This document shows, in pieces, positions 18,033 to 26,119 of a stretch of 64,000 bases of DNA. The notes beneath the pieces were generated by a model. That model saw only the letters and a program-made list of their open reading frames with translations. It did no database searches and was not told the origin of the DNA. Source of the stretch: Agrococcus jejuensis (lineage in GTDB: Bacteria; Actinomycetota; Actinomycetes; Actinomycetales; Microbacteriaceae); NCBI RefSeq assembly GCF_900099705.1, contig NZ_LT629695.1:3286001-3350000 (forward strand), given 5' to 3'. The position numbers were made by a program, and so were the translations under genes. The number at the start of each line of letters is the position of its first letter. Within the stretch, counting starts at the first letter, position 1.

Positions 18033-18446
18033 ATGGCAGCGGAGCCCGCGATGCGACCCACGGGGGAGCCCCTCGCCGAGGTGCTCGACCGCGCGACCGG
18101 TGCGCGCCGCATCGAGGCCGACGAGCTCGTCGCCCTGCTCGCCGAGGTGAGCGGCGCGGATCCGGTCGTCTGGGCCGGGCGGATCGTGGGCTTCGGCGCG
18201 CACGAGTACCGCTACGAGACGGGGCACGGCGGCGTCGCCCCGCTGCTGGCGTTCGCACCGGGTCGTGCGCACCACACGCTCTATCTCGAGAGCGGCTTCG
18301 CCGAGCGCTGGGGAGACCTCGTCGACGCGCTCGGCCCGCATCGCTCGAGCGTCGCGTGCCTGTACGTCACGCGGCTCGCGAACGTCGACCGCGACGTGCT
18401 GCGCGCCATGCTCGAGCGGTCCGTGGCCGAGACGCTCGCTCGCTGA
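18033..18446 (+). CDS. DUF1801 domain protein
   Basis: 137 aa starting MAAEPAMRPTGEP after a GGAGCGG site. The pattern WAGRIVGFGAHEYRYETG, then APLLAFAPGRAHHTLYLESGF, then SSVACLYVTRLANVDRDVLRAMLERSV fits DUF1801, a small alpha/beta family of unknown activity (YdhG-like). It follows the ABC-2 operon by 8 nt and may be carried on the same transcript by read-through. Confidence 0.82.
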   Translation: MAAEPAMRPTGEPLAEVLDRATGARRIEADELVALLAEVSGADPVVWAGRIVGFGAHEYRYETGHGGVAPLLAFAPGRAHHTLYLESGFAERWGDLVDALGPHRSSVACLYVTRLANVDRDVLRAMLERSVAETLAR

Positions 18447-18449
18447 CGC

Positions 18450-18977
18450 TCAGTCCGCGACGAGTCGCCCGCTGCGGGCGAGCTCGGGGTCGGTGCACGA
18501 CGAGAGGTCGAAGCAGCACGGGCGGCTGCTGCCGGCGTCGAGCTTCGAGATGCTCACCTCGACGCGGCGGCTGCGTGTCTCGGGGTTGCGGGTCGCGCCG
18601 ACCCAGCGCACCCACTCCCACCGCGCCATCGGCGTGATCGCCTGCCAGCGGGCGGATGCCGTGGTCGAGTCGTCGAGCGCGCCGCCGAGGTCGGCGGGCA
18701 CGGTCGGCTCGGGCCACTGCTTCGAGGGCAGCACGGCGAGGTCGACCTTCACGGTGTCTCCCTGGGCGGCGCCCGCGTCGAGCCAGTGCCCCTTCTCACC
18801 GTCGGGCTCGACGACGGTCACGGCGTCGACGCCGCCGATGCTGCCCGTGACGGCGACCTGGCCGCGCGAGGGGAGCGTCGCGCTCACGTCGGCGGGCACG
18901 CGCACGATGCGCCGGTCGCCGACCTGCACGACGTCGCCGTCGAAGCGGATCGCGACGGGGGATGCGGTCTTCGCCAT
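18450..18977 (-). CDS. DUF1905 + YdeI/OmdA-type protein
   Basis: 175 aa with two parts. Residues about 1-90 are a DUF1905 barrel (FDGDVVQVGDRRIVRVP, VAVTGSIGGVDAVTVVEPDGEKGHWL). Residues about 95-160 form a YdeI/OmdA-like helical segment (LDDSTTASARWQAITPMARWEWVRWVGATRNPETRSRRVEV), a pattern found in bacteriocin-protection and stress proteins. The final 20 residues carry a CC pair and one more Cys. It converges on DUF1801 with almost no gap. Confidence 0.8.
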   Translation of the reverse strand: MAKTASPVAIRFDGDVVQVGDRRIVRVPADVSATLPSRGQVAVTGSIGGVDAVTVVEPDGEKGHWLDAGAAQGDTVKVDLAVLPSKQWPEPTVPADLGGALDDSTTASARWQAITPMARWEWVRWVGATRNPETRSRRVEVSISKLDAGSSRPCCFDLSSCTDPELARSGRLVAD

Positions 18978-18982
18978 CTTGC

Positions 18983-20089
18983 CTAGCTCTCGTTGCTGTC
19001 GGCGTCGGGCTCGGTCGCCGAGTCCTCGCCCGGCGACTTCGGCTTCCGCCTGAACAGCGAAGCGGCTCGTCCTCCGACGGCTGCCGCGCGATCCCCGACG
19101 GCACCCGCTGCGCCCGCGACAGCCGAACCGACTCCTCGGGCCGCGGTGAGCGCACGAGGATCATCTGGGATGCCATCGCCGTCCAGGTCGACAGAGCGGA
19201 ACGCTTCTGTGGCCTTGCCGACCTTGCCCCACACATCGTCGCCGAAGTCCTTCGCGCTGCTGGACGCAGCATGCAGCGCTTTGGTCGCGCGCGATGGCTC
19301 AAGAGACTTCTCAGGCTTCTCGAACTGCTCCAGCCACGCCGGGAATGTGCGCGGAGGCTCGGGAAATGCGACTCGCGCTGCCTTCACTACGTCGCGCCCG
19401 AAGTAGAAGCTGCCTACGCCTCCGATCACGGCACCGACACCGAAGGGCACGGCCTTTCCGAGCGTTCCTGCGCCGAGCTTGCCGCTGGTCTTGAGAGCCT
19501 CCCTAGCGATGACGACCGTCAACGGAGCGAGTGCGGAGTCCGGGAGTTGCTCTGTCAGCACCTCGCCCCATCCCTTCGGCAACGTCTTCGCGACGACTCC
19601 AGTCGCGAGCGAACGAGCCTGATCGACCCCGCCGGCGCCCGCGGCTGCTAGGACCAGCTTGCTGACCTGTCCCTGCGACTTCTGGCCAAGCAAGGTGCCG
19701 AGCACGAGCGGTCGAGCGCGTTCCGCATCGTCGACCGCGACGCCATGCAGCTCGGCGACGGCGAGAACGTACAGCGCGCTCGTCTCGTAGAAGAACAGGA
19801 GGTCGGCGACGCCGAGCCCAAGAGCGATGGGGATGCCGACACCAGGGATCGCGGCCGAGGCGCCGACGCCGGTGCTCGTCGCTGTCACAGTGGCGACATA
19901 GCGAGAATCAAGCTCCTTCAGCAGATCCGCGGCGTCAGCGTTCGGCTTGCTGCGACGGAGTCCGCGCAGGTACTCGAGCACGATCGGACGCTGGACGGCG
20001 ATTGCGCCGTAGATGCGGTCCTGGAACTCCAGCGCTCTCGCAAACTCTCCCGGCTCGAGGCCTTCGGTGCTCTGGTCATCGTTGCTCAT
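18983..20089 (-). CDS. EcsC-like membrane-associated protein, atypical base composition
   Basis: 368 aa. The central region, SRYVATVTATSTGVGASAAIP then GVGIPIALGLGVADLLFFYE and LYVLAVAELHG, resembles the EcsC family, which is of unknown biochemical role. Further hydrophobic segments follow (FGVGAVIGGVGSFYFGRDVV). Near residue 310 a calcium-loop-like DLDGDGIPDD occurs, and the tail is Ala/Gly-rich and basic, then acidic. The ATG at 20087-20089 has GAAGGAG. G+C and codon choice are clearly lower than in neighbouring genes, suggesting recent acquisition. Confidence 0.7.
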   Translation of the reverse strand: MSNDDQSTEGLEPGEFARALEFQDRIYGAIAVQRPIVLEYLRGLRRSKPNADAADLLKELDSRYVATVTATSTGVGASAAIPGVGIPIALGLGVADLLFFYETSALYVLAVAELHGVAVDDAERARPLVLGTLLGQKSQGQVSKLVLAAAGAGGVDQARSLATGVVAKTLPKGWGEVLTEQLPDSALAPLTVVIAREALKTSGKLGAGTLGKAVPFGVGAVIGGVGSFYFGRDVVKAARVAFPEPPRTFPAWLEQFEKPEKSLEPSRATKALHAASSSAKDFGDDVWGKVGKATEAFRSVDLDGDGIPDDPRALTAARGVGSAVAGAAGAVGDRAAAVGGRAASLFRRKPKSPGEDSATEPDADSNES

Positions 20090-20210
20090 GCCGACTCCTT
20101 CGACCACTAGGTAGTGGTGCCAACCTCATCTTGCACCGTGCGGCGACGTAGAGTCACAACACGCTTGTGCGGCGAGGCGGAGGCGGGCGCATCCGCCCGC
20201 CATCGCTCGC

Positions 20211-20340
20211 TCAGGCGCGCTCGACGGGAAGCCAGAGCTCGCACGTGGCAGTGCTGAAGTCGTCGGCTCGGTCCAGGATGGCGACGATCGACGGCCCCGG
20301 CCGCGGGCGCCACGGGTTCGCCTTCGATGCTCGTCGGAGG
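20211..20340 (-). pseudogene. 3' remnant of a GyrI-like (effector-binding) domain gene
   Basis: Reading the - strand from about 20340 gives KANPWRPRPGPSIVAILDRA followed by DDFSTATCELWLPVERA and a stop. This PGPS...CELWLPVE ending is the usual C-terminus of GyrI-like/AraC effector-binding proteins. No start or N-terminal domain is found upstream, where the opposite-strand DNA glycosylase promoter begins. It is therefore read as a truncated gene tail. The rest of the 20108-20414 gap holds nothing else recognisable. Confidence 0.55.
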
Positions 20341-20385
20341 CGCGCGCGCACCCGATCATCGCTGTTCGATGCGATCGGCGCGTGG

Positions 20386-20408
20386 GTGGCGGTGGTCGGC
20401 CGTAGGGT
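20386..20408 (+). promoter_or_regulatory. Candidate PafBC-type (RecA-NDp) promoter of the DNA glycosylase
   Basis: GTGGCGGTG at 20386-20394 matches 7 of 9 positions of the TTGTCRGTG element of RecA-independent DNA-damage promoters. It is followed after exactly 8 nt by the -10 TAGGGT (20403-20408), and the GTG start comes 6 nt later, implying a leaderless mRNA. The spacing is exact, but the element is degenerate and G-rich sequence makes chance matches possible. Confidence 0.4.
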
Positions 20409-20414
20409 CGCAGC

Positions 20415-21374
20415 GTGCCCGCCCTCGACCTGCCCACGGTGCTGCCGACGCCCGATGCGCGCGTCGAGTGGGTGCCGCGGCACGCGACGTCGGTGCGGCT
20501 GACGCTCGGTCGCGCGCAGCAGGGCGGGGCGGACCCGACGCAGCAGCGTGCGCGCGACGGTGCGGTCTGGCGCACCATCCGCACGCCGTCGGGCTCGGCG
20601 GTCGCGCGGTTCGACCACGTCGGCGACGCGGTGCGGTGCCTCGCATGGGGCGAGGGCGCCGAGCACGTCGCGACCACCGCGCCCGCGCTGCTCGGCGACG
20701 CCGACGACCCGAGCGGGTTCGTGCCCGCGCATCCGTACCTCGAGGTCGCGCACCGGCGCCATCCGGGCATGCGCATCGCCGGCAGCGGCGACATGCTGCA
20801 CGGCATGGTCGGCGCGATCCTCGAGCAGCGCGTCGAGTCGCTCGTGGCGTTCACCTCGTGGACGCGGCTCGTGCGACGGCTGGGCGAGCCCGCGCCGGCC
20901 CCTGCGCCGGCGGGCATGCGCATGTTCCCGTCGGGGGCGGCGTGGCTCGGCGTCGAGCAGGGGGAGTGGCGCGCCTTCGACGTCGACCTCGGTCGCGCGA
21001 CGGCGATCCGCTGGGCTGCGGCACGCGAGCGCAGCCTGCAGCGGCTCGTCGACGAGGGCCGCGACCTCGCATCCGTCGATCGGGCGCTGCGGTCGTTGCC
21101 GGGCGTCGGCGTCTGGACGTCGGCGGAGGTGCGGCAGCGCGTGCTCGGCGATGCGGATGCGGTGTCGGTCGGCGACTTCCACCTCGCGACGGTCGTGGGG
21201 CAGACCCTCGCGGGGCGGGCGTTCGACGACGCCGAGCTCGTCGAGTTCCTCGAGCCGTGGCGCGGGCACCGGTACCGCGTCGCGCGACTCGTGTACGCGG
21301 GCGGGTTCGAACGGGCGCCGCGTCGTGCCCCGCGTCGGTCGCCGGGCCCGCAGCCGCGCGCGGCGGGCTGGTGA
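20415..21374 (+). CDS. DNA-3-methyladenine glycosylase II-like (HhH-GPD) protein
   Basis: 319 aa, base-excision-repair glycosylase of the AlkA/HhH-GPD superfamily. The helix-hairpin-helix is LRSLPGVGVWTSAEVRQRVL and the catalytic Asp lies shortly after in DADAVSVGDFHLATVVG. An N-terminal domain of about 100 residues precedes it, as in AlkA. It probably removes alkylated purines. The GTG start is 6 nt after TAGGGT, so the mRNA is probably leaderless. Substrate specificity cannot be read from sequence. Confidence 0.9.
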   Translation: MPALDLPTVLPTPDARVEWVPRHATSVRLTLGRAQQGGADPTQQRARDGAVWRTIRTPSGSAVARFDHVGDAVRCLAWGEGAEHVATTAPALLGDADDPSGFVPAHPYLEVAHRRHPGMRIAGSGDMLHGMVGAILEQRVESLVAFTSWTRLVRRLGEPAPAPAPAGMRMFPSGAAWLGVEQGEWRAFDVDLGRATAIRWAAARERSLQRLVDEGRDLASVDRALRSLPGVGVWTSAEVRQRVLGDADAVSVGDFHLATVVGQTLAGRAFDDAELVEFLEPWRGHRYRVARLVYAGGFERAPRRAPRRSPGPQPRAAGW

Positions 21375-21381
21375 GGCGCGG

Positions 21382-21987
21382 CTAGCGCAGCGCGTGCTCG
21401 ACGCGCGGCTCGCGCCACATGCCCACGGGGAAGCCGCCCGGTGCGATGCCGATGCGCGAGCGCAGCGTGAAGCCGTGACGCTCGTACAGTCGCTGGCTCG
21501 CCGCGGTCGTCGCCTCGAGGTAGGCGGGGCCGTCGAACCGCGCGAGGCCGTGGTCGATCAGCGCCGCGCCGATGCCCAGCCCGCGAGCCGGCTCGGCGAC
21601 GGCGACGTCTGCGAGCAGCCAGTGCGGCTGCGTCGGGCGTGCCCGCTGGCGCGTGCGCAGCACTCGCGCGGCGCTCACGGCGTGGGCGATGCCGACGGCG
21701 TGCACGTAGAGGGGCGCCTGGCGCAGCGTCGCGCGCATGTCGTGGCACGGGTCGGGCTCGACCCAGGCGGCGACGCCGACAATCTCGTCATCGACGACCG
21801 CGACGTCGACGTGGCCGTGCATGAAGCCGCCGAGGCGCAGCTCGGCCTCGTAGAGGCTCGTCATGCGGCGCAGGCGGTCGTGCCTGCTGCGTACGGCGCG
21901 CACACCGACGGGGTCGTGCAGCAGCGCTGCGGCGACGATGCCGGCGCACTGCCGAGCCTCGTCGAGCGTCGCAGGGCGGATGTGCAC
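21382..21987 (-). CDS. GNAT-family N-acetyltransferase
   Basis: 201 aa. It starts at GTG 21985-21987 (VHIRPATLDEARQCAGIV), preceded by GGAGGA. The acetyl-CoA-binding motif is LLADVAVAEPARGLGIGAALIDHGL (RGLGIG), followed by YLEATTAASQRLYERHGF, the classic GNAT C-terminal pattern. Substrate unknown. It is convergent with the DNA glycosylase with a gap of 7 nt. Confidence 0.87.
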   Translation of the reverse strand: MHIRPATLDEARQCAGIVAAALLHDPVGVRAVRSRHDRLRRMTSLYEAELRLGGFMHGHVDVAVVDDEIVGVAAWVEPDPCHDMRATLRQAPLYVHAVGIAHAVSAARVLRTRQRARPTQPHWLLADVAVAEPARGLGIGAALIDHGLARFDGPAYLEATTAASQRLYERHGFTLRSRIGIAPGGFPVGMWREPRVEHALR

Positions 21988-22150
21988 GGGTCCTCCAAAA
22001 AGTGAGTCTGATTCACCATAACGCGTGTTGCATGAACGGCAAGGATCGACGCGCGTGTCGGGGGACGCGCCTTCACGCACGCCGTCGCTTGCGCACGACG
22101 CCGCATCCGCGCGACCGTGGTCCTCGACGACCCACGGGAGGGAGCACGCG

Positions 22151-22708
22151 ATGGCGCGGCTCGTCTACGGCATGATCACCTCGCTCGACGGCTATGCCGT
22201 CGCGGCGGAGGGCGACCTCGGCAGGGGAGCGGAGGACGAGGAGGTGCACACGTACGTCGGCGACCTGTTCCGCGACGTCGGCACCTACCTGTACGGCCGG
22301 CGCATGTACGACACGATGGTGTTCTGGGAGACGGCGCACGAGCTGCCCGATGCACCGCCGCACATCGTCGACTACGCGCGCGACTGGCAGCGTGCCGAGA
22401 AGGTCGTCTACTCGACGACGTTGCAGGAGGTCCCGAGCGAGCGCACGCGCATCGAACGGGACTTCGACGTGGATGCGGTGCGCGCGCTGAAGGAGTCCGC
22501 GACCGCGGATCTCACGATCGATGGGCCGACGCTCGCCGCCCAGGCCATCCGCGCCGGGCTGGTCGACGAGTTCCATCAGTTCGTCACGACGAGCGTCGTG
22601 GGTGGCGGCACGCGGTTCTGGCCCGACGACGTGCGGCTCGACCTCGACCTCGTCGAGCAGCGGGCGTTCGCATCGGGGCTCGTGCACCTGCACTACGCGC
22701 GACGCTGA
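22151..22708 (+). CDS. Dihydrofolate-reductase-like (RibD C-terminal) protein
   Basis: 185 aa: LVYGMITSLDGYAVAAEGDL, then YLYGRRMYDTMVFWET, TIDGPTLAAQAIRAGLVDEFHQFV and VVGGGTRFWPDDVRLDLDLVE. This is the RibD_C/DHFR fold found in many actinobacterial orphan reductases; the true physiological substrate is unknown and riboflavin synthesis is unlikely without RibA/B/E neighbours. ATG 22151 follows GGGAGGGAG. A paralogue lies at 23795. Confidence 0.85.
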   Translation: MARLVYGMITSLDGYAVAAEGDLGRGAEDEEVHTYVGDLFRDVGTYLYGRRMYDTMVFWETAHELPDAPPHIVDYARDWQRAEKVVYSTTLQEVPSERTRIERDFDVDAVRALKESATADLTIDGPTLAAQAIRAGLVDEFHQFVTTSVVGGGTRFWPDDVRLDLDLVEQRAFASGLVHLHYARR

Positions 22709-22759
22709 CGGGCGGCGCGACCGAGGACTCCTCCCAGGCGTCGTCGGTACCGTCGCAGC

Positions 22760-23416
22760 ATGCTGCGACACCGACTCTCGATCCTGCCTGCGCTCGCCGT
22801 GCTGACGCTCGTGGGCTGCGCGGCATCGGGCGATCCCGGCGCCGAGGGCGATGCCGCGTCGCAGCCGACGCCCGAGCCCTCGGTCGAGGCGGTCGAGCTC
22901 GACGAGCCGGTGCTCGACCCAACGGCCTGGCCGGCCCGCGTCTTCACCGATGGCACGATGCCGGAGGCCGACGCCGCGGGGCAGGCGCAGGCGGACGCGT
23001 GGCTCGCCGGCGTCGTCGTGCCGGCCGGGGCCGTGCGGCTCGACGAGCGCCCGCGCGACGTGGCGTTCCTCGGGCTCCAGGAGCAGGGATGGTGGTGCGC
23101 GCCCATGGGGCTCGCGGCCGGCTACTGGCAGGTGCCCGACATGGACGTGATCGAGACCGTGAACTGGCTCGCCGCGAACCCTGGGCCCGGGCTCGTCAGC
23201 TCGATGCCCGAGCCGTACGCCGACGACGGCGCGCACGTCGACGGCGCCTCGGTCGGCCTCGTGCCCGAGCTCGGCGCGCTCGAGGGCATGGCGCTCACCG
23301 CCGCGGTCGCGCCCGGCGGCGTCGTCGTGCGCGCCGAGGTCGGCGCGTTCGGCGACACGACGGTGTGCCCGACGCCTCCGCCGGGCGAGATGCTCGGCGG
23401 GCCAGGTCAGGGCTGA
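22760..23416 (+). CDS. Putative lipoprotein of unknown function
   Basis: 218 aa with a clear lipoprotein signal (hydrophobic LSILPALAVLTLVGC, lipobox LVGC). A short acidic linker follows, then a secreted domain with no family I recognise; it contains LGLQEQGWWCAPMGLAAGYWQVPDM and a late single Cys (TTVCPTPPPGEM). The two mature-domain Cys residues could form a disulfide. TACCGT at 22748-22753 lies 6 nt before the ATG, suggesting a leaderless transcript. Confidence 0.72.
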   Translation: MLRHRLSILPALAVLTLVGCAASGDPGAEGDAASQPTPEPSVEAVELDEPVLDPTAWPARVFTDGTMPEADAAGQAQADAWLAGVVVPAGAVRLDERPRDVAFLGLQEQGWWCAPMGLAAGYWQVPDMDVIETVNWLAANPGPGLVSSMPEPYADDGAHVDGASVGLVPELGALEGMALTAAVAPGGVVVRAEVGAFGDTTVCPTPPPGEMLGGPGQG

Positions 23417-23422
23417 TCCTCG

Positions 23423-23785
23423 GTGCTCGACCCGAGTGCTCCGCCTGCGATCGCGATCCTCGTCGTCGTCACGGCCGTGCTCGCGGTCGCGCTGCCGATC
23501 ATCGTGGTGCGGCGCAGCGCGCGACCCGAGCACCTTCGCGAGCGCATCCTGCTCTCACGACCGCGCTGGGTCGAGGCGGGGTGCGCCGGCAGCATCGTCG
23601 TGCAGGTGATCTGCGCCACGGGGTTCGCGGTGCTCGCTGCGGTCGCGCATCCGATCCTCTGGGGCGTGGTGGCACTGTCCGCGAGCTCGATCGTCGCGAC
23701 GTCCCTGCACCTCCATCGCTACCGGCGTGCGCTGCGGGCCCTCGAGGCCGAGATCGCGGATGCCGACGGCGACCTCCGGGTCTAG
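23423..23785 (+). CDS. Small membrane protein of unknown function
   Basis: 120 aa with a GTG start 7 nt after the lipoprotein stop. Three hydrophobic segments are visible: AIAILVVVTAVLAVALPIIVV, then SIVVQVICATGFAVLAAVAH and WGVVALSASSIVATSLHL. The C-terminal tail is charged and cytoplasmic (RRALRALEAEIADADGD). No family recognised. Probably co-transcribed with the lipoprotein. Confidence 0.6.
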   Translation: MLDPSAPPAIAILVVVTAVLAVALPIIVVRRSARPEHLRERILLSRPRWVEAGCAGSIVVQVICATGFAVLAAVAHPILWGVVALSASSIVATSLHLHRYRRALRALEAEIADADGDLRV

Positions 23786-23794
23786 CGTGAGCGC

Positions 23795-24454
23795 ATGACG
23801 AAGCTGCGCGTCCACAACCTCGCCATCTCGCTCGACGGGTTCGCGACGGGGGAGGGGCGCACGTTCGAGGCGCCGTTCGGCCACGCGGGCATGCGGCTCA
23901 TGGGCTGGTTCTTCCCGACTCGCACGTTCGTGCAGGGCACGGGCCACGAGGACGAGGCGGTCGGCTCGGGCACGACGGGCGTCGACGACGCGTTCGCCGC
24001 GCGCACGCACCACGGCATCGGTGCCGAGATCATGGGTCGCGGCAAGTTCGGGCCGCAGGAGGGGCCGTGGGAGGACCTCGAGTGGGAGGGCTGGTGGGGC
24101 GACGAGCCGCCGTTCCACAGCCCCGTCGTCGTGCTGACGCACCACGAGCGGCCGGACATCACGCTGGGGGAGACGACGTTCACGTTCCGCGATCTCCCGC
24201 CGGCGGAGGCGCTCGCCCTCGCAGCCGAGCTCGCAGGCGGCCTCGACGTGCGGCTCGGCGGCGGCCCGACGACGGTGCGCGAGTTCCTGCAGGCCGACCT
24301 CGTCGACGAGATGCACCTCGTCGTCTCGCCCGTCGTGCTCGGGCGCGGCGTGCGGCTGTGGGATGGCCTCGAGGGCCTCGAGGAGCAGTTCGACATCGCG
24401 TCGACGGCGTCGCCGTCTGGCGTCGTGCACCAGATCTTCACCCGCCGGTCGTAG
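23795..24454 (+). CDS. Dihydrofolate-reductase-like (RibD C-terminal) protein
   Basis: 219 aa. Fold features are LRVHNLAISLDGFATGEGRTF, then GAEIMGRGKFGPQEGPW, VVVLTHHERPDI, RLGGGPTTVREFLQADLVDEMHLVVSPVVLGRGVRLW. It is longer than the 22151 paralogue because of an inserted loop near residues 35-75. TAGCGT (23783-23788) overlaps the stop codon of the upstream gene and ends 6 nt before the ATG, so transcription may restart without a leader. Substrate unknown. Confidence 0.85.
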   Translation: MTKLRVHNLAISLDGFATGEGRTFEAPFGHAGMRLMGWFFPTRTFVQGTGHEDEAVGSGTTGVDDAFAARTHHGIGAEIMGRGKFGPQEGPWEDLEWEGWWGDEPPFHSPVVVLTHHERPDITLGETTFTFRDLPPAEALALAAELAGGLDVRLGGGPTTVREFLQADLVDEMHLVVSPVVLGRGVRLWDGLEGLEEQFDIASTASPSGVVHQIFTRRS

Positions 24455-24469
24455 CCGGCGGGCGCATCC

Positions 24470-24799
24470 TCAGTCGACGATGAAGAGTCGCGCGCCCGTC
24501 GTCGTCGACGACCGGTGCGCCTCCATGTCGGTGCCGACCGCATAGCTCTGGCCGGGGCGCAGCGTCACGGTGCGACCGTCGTCGAGCTCGGTCGTGAGCT
24601 CGCCGTCGAGCACGAGCAGCACGTGGCCGCGCGAGCACCAGTGATCGGCGAGGTAGCCGGGGGAGTAGTCGACCATGCGCACGCGCGTCGTGCCCATCGT
24701 CTGCGTGCGCCAGAGCGCCTCGCCGGTCTCGCCCGCATGGCGCTCGGGAGCGATGGCGCTCCAGTCGGTCGTGTCGAAGGGATGCGTCGAGAGGTCCAC
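24470..24799 (-). CDS. DHCW-motif cupin
   Basis: 109 aa single-domain cupin starting VDLSTHPFDTTDW (GTG at 24797-24799). The family's metal region appears as LADHWCSRGHVLLVLDGELTTEL, a variant of the DHCW motif, and the second cupin block is LRPGQSYAVGTDMEAHRSS. It may bind a metal and a small ligand; function unknown. TACGCT (24806-24811 on the - strand) lies 6 nt upstream of the start, so the mRNA is probably leaderless. Confidence 0.82.
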   Translation of the reverse strand: MDLSTHPFDTTDWSAIAPERHAGETGEALWRTQTMGTTRVRMVDYSPGYLADHWCSRGHVLLVLDGELTTELDDGRTVTLRPGQSYAVGTDMEAHRSSTTTGARLFIVD

Positions 24800-24860
24800 G
24801 GTCGCAGCGTATGCGCGGCGAGGATCTGCGGCGGCCGACCACCGCGCGATCGGTGGCCGA

Positions 24861-25301
24861 TCAATAGGCGACGTAGCGGCGGATCGGTACGTTGCGCCGC
24901 TTCCCGAAGAGCACCGGCGGTACCGCGAACGCGTACGTCGAGCGCCGGCGCCCATCGGCGAGGCGCACCGTCACTCGCATGCCGAGCCAGCTCGGATGCT
25001 CGATGATGTGCCCAGCGATCGTCGCCTCCATGAGCGCCGTCGCCATGGCGATGCCGTCGTCGTCGTAGGTCACGGAGAAGTGCCCCGTGTCGCGTCCGAG
25101 CATCACCAGGAGTCGATCCTCGGAGGAGATGGTGATCGCTCGAGCGTCGGGTCGGCTGGGCGTCACCTCGAGGACGTCCCAGTCGTATCCGATCTCGGAT
25201 CGTTCGACCGTGCCGCGGTCTCCGACGACCTCGCGCACACGGCGTTCGAGCACGTCGAGCACGCGAAGGCGTGGTCCAACGCGAGTCGGGTCGAGGGTCA
25301 C
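24861..25301 (-). CDS. Hypothetical protein
   Basis: About 146 aa from GTG 25299-25301. The body reads RVLDVLERRVREVVGDRGTV, then EIGYDWDVLEVTP, RAITISSEDRLLVMLGRDTGHFSVTYDDDGIAMATALMEATIAGHII and ends FGKRRNVPIRRYVAY. No transmembrane helix or known motif. It looks like a real soluble protein because charge and hydrophobic spacing are regular and its codon use matches neighbours. The start is uncertain. Confidence 0.55.
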   Translation of the reverse strand: MTLDPTRVGPRLRVLDVLERRVREVVGDRGTVERSEIGYDWDVLEVTPSRPDARAITISSEDRLLVMLGRDTGHFSVTYDDDGIAMATALMEATIAGHIIEHPSWLGMRVTVRLADGRRRSTYAFAVPPVLFGKRRNVPIRRYVAY

Positions 25302-25397
25302 GTGCCCATGATGTCGCAGAGCGCACGCGGTTCTGGGCGGTCGCCCGCGGCGCGCTCCGCGAGGCGATCCACGAGGAGCGGCTGGCGAGAGTGCGAC

Positions 25398-26066
25398 ATG
25401 ATGCATCTCATGGACGACGCGACGCACCGCATGGCGATCGACGCCGCACGGGCGCGATTCGATGCCGGCGAGCACCGTGCCGCGTGGGATCTGCTGGGCG
25501 CGCGGGCGCGTGCGCATCCGACCGTGCCCGCGTACCGTGAGGCGCTCGCCGACCTGCATCGACGGGTGGACCATCCCGATCAGGTGGGGCGCTGGGGTGC
25601 GCACGACGTCGATCGGTTGACGGATCGCGAGCGGCGGGCGCTGCGGCGATCCCTGGTCGGGTTCCGCAGCGAGGCGGCGGTGCGCGACTACCTCGTGCTC
25701 GACGGCGAGCTGCCGACGATCGTGCGGGACCACCTCGCCGACGTGGGGGAGCAGGAGGTCGAGGACCGCATCGAGGGCACGAAGTTCGCGGGGCACACCG
25801 TGGCAGCGCTCGGAGCGCTGACCCTCGCCGTGGGCCTCGGCACCGTCGGCTACCGGGCGTTCATCGGTGCCGACGACGTGCAGCGCGTCGCGCAGACGTA
25901 CGCGTGCTTCCTGCTCGGCGAGGTGATCCTCGCCGGACTGGCGTACGCGACGTTCGCGTGCTTGCGCCGGCGCTGGGTGCTCTGCGGGCTGATCGCGGTC
26001 GTGGTGGTCGCCGCGATCGTGCTGCTCGGGCGGGCCGATCTCACAGCGCCGATTCCGTTCGGCTGA
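25398..26066 (+). CDS. DUF6584-like membrane protein
   Basis: 222 aa. The N-terminal half (MAIDAARARFDAGEHRAAWDLLGARARAHP, then YREALADLHRRVDHPDQVGRWG) looks like a short TPR-style helical region of the DUF6584 type. The C-terminal half has two or three membrane helices (TVAALGALTLAVGLGTVGYR, FLLGEVILAGLAYATFAC, GLIAVVVVAAIVLLG). Three ATGs near 25398-25410 are possible starts. Divergent from 24861-25301. Function unknown. Confidence 0.6.
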   Translation: MMHLMDDATHRMAIDAARARFDAGEHRAAWDLLGARARAHPTVPAYREALADLHRRVDHPDQVGRWGAHDVDRLTDRERRALRRSLVGFRSEAAVRDYLVLDGELPTIVRDHLADVGEQEVEDRIEGTKFAGHTVAALGALTLAVGLGTVGYRAFIGADDVQRVAQTYACFLLGEVILAGLAYATFACLRRRWVLCGLIAVVVVAAIVLLGRADLTAPIPFG

Positions 26067-26119
26067 CAAGCGGCCCGACTAGGCTCGGTGGGCACATCGC
26101 GTCGCGACGAGGAGGCACC

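Noticed and set aside
22151..24454. Riboflavin or folate biosynthesis genes
   Set aside because: The two RibD_C/DHFR-fold proteins have no pathway neighbours and are typical orphan reductases.
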